Of a stretch of 64,000 bases of DNA, positions 59,706 through 64,000 are shown in pieces. The translations under genes and the position numbers were made by a program. The notes beneath the pieces are model-generated. The model saw only the letters and a list, made by a program, of their open reading frames with translations. It searched no databases and was not told the DNA's origin. Source of the DNA: Burkholderiales bacterium (GTDB taxonomy: Bacteria; Pseudomonadota; Gammaproteobacteria; Burkholderiales; Burkholderiaceae_C). Position 1 is the stretch's first letter. Every line of letters starts with the position of its first letter. The stretch spans positions 87,473 to 151,472 of the forward strand of contig CANGHK010000005.1 in the NCBI GenBank assembly GCA_947453625.1. Direction: 5' to 3'.

Positions 59706-60941
59706 TCAGCCGGCTGGGCCGGCGCCGGCCTGTATCGCCTCGATGCGGACCTCCCGGATGCGCTCGCCTATCGCCGGTCCGCGCAGGCCGGCCGCGGCGG
59801 CCGCCTCGGCCACCCCCTGCACCGGCGCTGCCAGTGCTGCCGCCAGCGCCCGGGCCAGGCGCGGCCGCTGCGGGTAGGGAGACTCTTGCAGGCCGAGCCG
59901 GCCGCGGGCGTCGCATTCGCAGGCCAGCAGCGCCGCCTCGAAGCGCTGCGGCCGGCGCAGCGCGTCGCAGCGCTCGAACAATCGCATCAGCGCGCCCGCG
60001 TTGAAGTCGGCGCTGCGGTGGATGTTGCCGTGCTCGCGGGCGGTCAGGTCGGCGAGTTCGCGGCAGTCGCTGGGCACGCGCCAGCGCTCGCTGACCCGCC
60101 GGGCCAGCCTGGCGCTGCGGGCCTCGTGGCCGATATGGCGCGGCAAGTCCTCGGCCGGCGTCGTGCCCTTGCCCAGGTCGTGGCACAGGCAGGCATAGCG
60201 CACCGCCAGCGGCGCGTCCAGCCTGGCGGCCATTTGAAGCACCATCATCAGGTGCACGCCGGTGTCGATCTCGGGGTGGTGGGACGTCGGCTGCGGCACG
60301 CCCCACAACCGGTCCACCTCGGGCAGCAGCCGCGCCAGCGCGCCGCAGCCGCGCAGCACCTCGAACAGGCGCTCGGGACATGCCTCCATCAAGCCGCGCG
60401 ACAGTTCTTGCCAGACGCGCTCGGGCACCAGCGCGTCGACCTCGCCGTCGTCGACCATGGTCGACAGCAAGGCCTGGGTTTCCGGCGCGACCGAAAAATC
60501 GGGAAAACGCGCCGCCAGCCTGGCGATTCGCAGCAGGCGCACCGGGTCCTCGACAAAGGCCGGGCCGACATGACGCAGCACCCGCGCGGCCAGGTCGCGC
60601 TGGCCGCCGAAGGGGTCGGTCAGTTCGCCGGTCGACGGGTCTTGCGCGATCGCGTTGATCGTCAGGTCGCGCCGACCGAGATCCTCTTCCAGCGTGACCT
60701 CGGGCGAGGCCATCACGACAAAACCCTGGTAGCCGCGGCCGGACTTGCGCTCGGTGCGGGCCAGCGCGTATTCCTCTTTGCTGCGGGGGTGCAGAAAGAC
60801 CGGAAAGTCGCGCCCGACCGGGGTGTAGCCGGCCTTGGCCATGGCTTCGGGCGTGCTGCCCACCACCACCCAGTCACGGTCGCCCTGCGCCCTGCCGAGC
60901 AGCCGGTCCCGCACCGCCCCGCCGACCAGGTAGCACTTCAT
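59706..60941 (-). CDS. cca: Multifunctional CCA tRNA nucleotidyltransferase
   Basis: MKCYLVGGAVRDRLLGRAQGDRDWVVVG..., 'RRDLTINAIA', HD-domain region. Confidence 0.96.
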   Translation of the reverse strand: MKCYLVGGAVRDRLLGRAQGDRDWVVVGSTPEAMAKAGYTPVGRDFPVFLHPRSKEEYALARTERKSGRGYQGFVVMASPEVTLEEDLGRRDLTINAIAQDPSTGELTDPFGGQRDLAARVLRHVGPAFVEDPVRLLRIARLAARFPDFSVAPETQALLSTMVDDGEVDALVPERVWQELSRGLMEACPERLFEVLRGCGALARLLPEVDRLWGVPQPTSHHPEIDTGVHLMMVLQMAARLDAPLAVRYACLCHDLGKGTTPAEDLPRHIGHEARSARLARRVSERWRVPSDCRELADLTAREHGNIHRSADFNAGALMRLFERCDALRRPQRFEAALLACECDARGRLGLQESPYPQRPRLARALAAALAAPVQGVAEAAAAAGLRGPAIGERIREVRIEAIQAGAGPAG

Positions 60942-61864
60942 CGGCGGCGTGGGTCGGGCGGGCTGAAATGCGCCGCCAGCTTGGCCAGCGAGACCGGTGT
61001 GATGCCCAGCGACGCCAGCCCGGGCAGCGTGCCGCTCGCCACGTTGGGCACCCGCATCGACAACACGTTGTCGCGCGACATCAGCGGCTCACCCGGCATC
61101 AGCCCCATCGCGGCGGCCTGCAGCATGCCGACGAACTCGGGCAGCGCCAGCACCGGCCGCCGGCAGCCGGCCATCTCGCCCACCCGCTGCACGGTCTGCG
61201 CCAGCGTCAGCACCTCGGGCCCGGCGCATTCGATCACCGGGCCTGGGTGTTGCGGCAGTGCCAGGCTGTTGACCACGGCCTGCGCCACGTCGCCCACCCA
61301 GACCGGCTGGAAGCGGGCGCCGGCCCCGGCCAGCGGCAGCACCGGGAACACTTTTTGCAGCGACGCGAACAAGTTGGTGAAGCGGTCTTCGGCGCCGAAG
61401 ATCACCGACGGCCGCAGCAGCGTGATATCCAAGCCCTGCTGCTGCGCCGCCTGCTGCCACACCGCCTCGCCAGCGGCCTTGCTGCGCAGGTAGTGGGACG
61501 GCGCGTCGGCCGCCACGCCCAGCGCGCTGACCTGCACCACGCGCATGACCCCGGCCGCCACGCAGCCTGCCGCCAGCGTGCGTTGCAACTGCACATGCAC
61601 GCGCTCGAAATCAGCCTTGCTGCCATGCAGGATGGCCACCAGTTGCACCAGCGCATCGGCCCCGGCCAGCAGGCCGCGCAGCGCTGCCGGGTCGTGCACA
61701 TTGCATTCGACCAGGTCCACCGTGGGCAGCAGCTGTATCGCGCGCCCGCTGGCCAGGCGCCGCGTGGGCACCACCAGCCGGGTTTCGGGGTCGTGCTCGA
61801 ACAGGCGCTCGATGACGCTGCGGCCGACGAAGCCGGTGCCGCCGGTGATGACAATTTTTTTCAT
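60938..61864 (-). CDS. NAD(P)-binding complex I NDUFA9-like family protein
   Basis: 'IVITGGTGFVGRSVIERLFEHDPETRLVVPTRR', 'LLRPSVIFGAEDRFTNLFASL'. Confidence 0.9.
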   Translation of the reverse strand: MKKIVITGGTGFVGRSVIERLFEHDPETRLVVPTRRLASGRAIQLLPTVDLVECNVHDPAALRGLLAGADALVQLVAILHGSKADFERVHVQLQRTLAAGCVAAGVMRVVQVSALGVAADAPSHYLRSKAAGEAVWQQAAQQQGLDITLLRPSVIFGAEDRFTNLFASLQKVFPVLPLAGAGARFQPVWVGDVAQAVVNSLALPQHPGPVIECAGPEVLTLAQTVQRVGEMAGCRRPVLALPEFVGMLQAAAMGLMPGEPLMSRDNVLSMRVPNVASGTLPGLASLGITPVSLAKLAAHFSPPDPRRR

Positions 61865-61873
61865 GCGGGCCCT

Positions 61874-63928
61874 TCAGGGCAATTCGGTGTTGGGGGTGGT
61901 GGCGCCGGCGTCGCGCGGGCCTATGCCTGGCCCCAGGCGCGGCCGCAGGACCGGCGGCTTCTGGCCGTCGAGCAGCGCGCTGTAGATGGCCGCATTGGAC
62001 AGCACCTTCTTGACATAGTCCCGGGTCTCGTTGAACGGGATGTTCTCGGCCCAGACCGCGGTCTCGAGCACCGGCCCCTCGCGCCAGCGGCGCGGCCGGC
62101 CCGGGCCGGCGTTGTAGGCGGCGGCGGCCATGGCCTGCGAGCCGCCCAGGTCGTCGAGCACCATCTTCAGGTAGCTGGTGCCCAGCCTGAGGTTGACCTG
62201 CGGGTCGCTGATCTGCTCGGGGTTGCGCCAGTCGAGTCCGATTTTCTTGGCCACCCATTTGGCGGTGGTCGGCATCACCTGCATCAGCCCGGCTGCGCCC
62301 ACGCCGGAGCGCAGCTGCGGCATGAAGCGGGTTTCCTGCCGGATCAGGCCGAACACCAGCGCCGGCTCCAGCCCGGCGGCGTTGGCCGCCTGGGTGATCT
62401 CGGCGGCGTAAGGCATGGGGTAGCGCAAGCCGGTGTCGACCTCGCCGCGGCTGCGTTCGGCGGTGTTGATGCACAGCTGCCAGTCGCTGCGCTCGCAGGC
62501 CAGGCGGGCGGCGGCCAGCAGCGCGCGGTCGTCCAGCCCGCGCAGCGTGAAGTTCCACTCGCGTCTGGCCTCGTCGCGCAGCCCCAGGTCGGCCAGCAGC
62601 AGCGCGCGGGCCAGGCCGGGGCTGGTCTTGGCGGCATCGCGCTCGGCCGCGCTGGCCGGCGCGGGCGCGGCGGGCCATGGCGGCACGCGGCCCAGGTCCT
62701 CGGCGGCCAGCAGAGCGTAGAAGCCCAGCCCGCCGGCGATCGTGTCGAACAGGCGCCTCGCCTCGGCGCGCCTGGACTCGCCGTCGGCGCCGTCCCTGGC
62801 CTGGGCCTGCACGGCTCTAGCCCGCCAGTAGACCCAGGCCGGATCGCGCTGTTCGGCGGTGCTCATCGCCTCGATCAACTGCTGTACCAGCGGCCAGCGC
62901 CGCGCTGGCGCGGCGTTGCGCAGCGTGGCGCGCACGCCCCAGGCCAGGGTGTCGTCGCTCCAGCCGGGGTGACGGGCCTCGTCGCCGCGCAGGCCGGCCA
63001 GCCCGCGTTGGTAGAGCGCCGCCGCGTCGGGCGAGAGCTTGAACGCGGCCTGCCGGCCGGCATAGGCCCAGCCCCACCCAGCCAGCGCCGGCAGCAGGCC
63101 CAGCCTGCCGCTGTCGAGCGCGGCGCTGGCCGCGTCGGTGTCTGTCGCGGCCAGCCGCATCACCGCCAGCAGCCGCAACTCCTGCGCATGCCGGGTGCTG
63201 CCGCTGGGGCTTTCGGTGTGCCTGCGCATGTAGCGGGCCGGGTTGTCCATGGCGTCACCGGCCTCGCGGGCCACGGCGTTGCCGAGCATACCGGCCGCTG
63301 CCTTGGCCGCGGCCGGCCGCTGGGCCTCGATCGCCAGCCGCGCCTTGTGCCAGACATCGTCGGCCGTGAAACGCTTGGCATCGACCATCGCGGTGGCCAG
63401 CAGGTTGCAGCCGTCGTCCAGTTCCTTCTGGGCGAACCAGGCGCCGCGGGCGGCGTCGCGCACGTCGCGGCCGGCCAGGTGCTCGGTGAACAGCCACCAG
63501 CAAATGACTTCTCGGTCATCGTTCATCCTGAAGCGCGGGTAGTCGCGTGCCAGCGCGGGCCAGTCGCGGCGTTTACCCAGTTCCAGCAGCCAGTCGTTGC
63601 GCAGCCTGTCCTCGACATAGCTGCCGCTCCAGCGGACGTAAAAGGCTTCGACCTCGTCGGCCTGGGCCTCGGTCAGGCGGTTGCTCAGGTCCCAGTATTC
63701 GACCCAGGGCGTCAGCGGATGCTGCCCGGCCTGCATCGCGGCGCGCGCTGCAGCCAGGCGGTTGCGGTCGTGCTTGCGCGCTGCGTCGCGGGCCTCGACC
63801 ACGGTGGTGTCGAGTTTGCTGTTCTGGGCGACCGCGCTGAGGGGCAGTGCCAAGCCGGCGGCGGCAAGCAGGCCGGCGGCCAAGCGGGCCAGCGTCAAGG
63901 TGCGGAACAAGGAGAGCAAGCCAGTCAT
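61874..63928 (-). CDS. Lytic transglycosylase (Slt70-like)
   Basis: Signal peptide; C-terminal SLT 'LIRQETRFMPQLRSGVGAAGLMQVMPTTAKWVAKKIGLDW', 'AAAYNAGPGRPRRW'. Confidence 0.95.
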   Translation of the reverse strand: MTGLLSLFRTLTLARLAAGLLAAAGLALPLSAVAQNSKLDTTVVEARDAARKHDRNRLAAARAAMQAGQHPLTPWVEYWDLSNRLTEAQADEVEAFYVRWSGSYVEDRLRNDWLLELGKRRDWPALARDYPRFRMNDDREVICWWLFTEHLAGRDVRDAARGAWFAQKELDDGCNLLATAMVDAKRFTADDVWHKARLAIEAQRPAAAKAAAGMLGNAVAREAGDAMDNPARYMRRHTESPSGSTRHAQELRLLAVMRLAATDTDAASAALDSGRLGLLPALAGWGWAYAGRQAAFKLSPDAAALYQRGLAGLRGDEARHPGWSDDTLAWGVRATLRNAAPARRWPLVQQLIEAMSTAEQRDPAWVYWRARAVQAQARDGADGESRRAEARRLFDTIAGGLGFYALLAAEDLGRVPPWPAAPAPASAAERDAAKTSPGLARALLLADLGLRDEARREWNFTLRGLDDRALLAAARLACERSDWQLCINTAERSRGEVDTGLRYPMPYAAEITQAANAAGLEPALVFGLIRQETRFMPQLRSGVGAAGLMQVMPTTAKWVAKKIGLDWRNPEQISDPQVNLRLGTSYLKMVLDDLGGSQAMAAAAYNAGPGRPRRWREGPVLETAVWAENIPFNETRDYVKKVLSNAAIYSALLDGQKPPVLRPRLGPGIGPRDAGATTPNTELP

Positions 63929-64000
63929 CGGAGCGCTGCCCGGTAGGGGTGCGCGAGGGCGGAGCACGTTTCGCGCTGTGCCGACCACTGTAACCCAGGC

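Overview
High-GC (Burkholderiales-like) chromosomal window with about 60 supportable CDSs and one tRNA gene. Most of it is ordinary: a MacAB-type exporter, an MCE/MlaE-type transporter, a Liv-type ABC importer beside a putative N-heteroaromatic catabolic cluster, purEK, yajC-secDF, dprA-def-fmt-htpX, ttcA-folB, cca and slt. The standout is a compact selenocysteine locus at 29973-35441: a Trx-like CPTC two-domain protein, a UGSC-type selenoprotein whose ORF is split in the supplied track by an in-frame UGA (31697-31699) followed by a bSECIS-like hairpin, then selA, selB and a tRNA-Sec(UCA) gene, all on the + strand. The second notable region is an accessory stretch at about 20.4-26.0 kb. It carries an orphan FliQ/SctS-like domain fused to a long Ala/Pro-rich C-terminal extension, a DUF4239-like membrane protein, a SHOCT protein, a secreted HNH-like protein with an odd start, small secreted and membrane proteins, and a start-less VapB antitoxin remnant. 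A 135-bp MITE/REP-like inverted-repeat element lies at 36670-36804. All homology calls come from reading motifs by eye; no database search was run.
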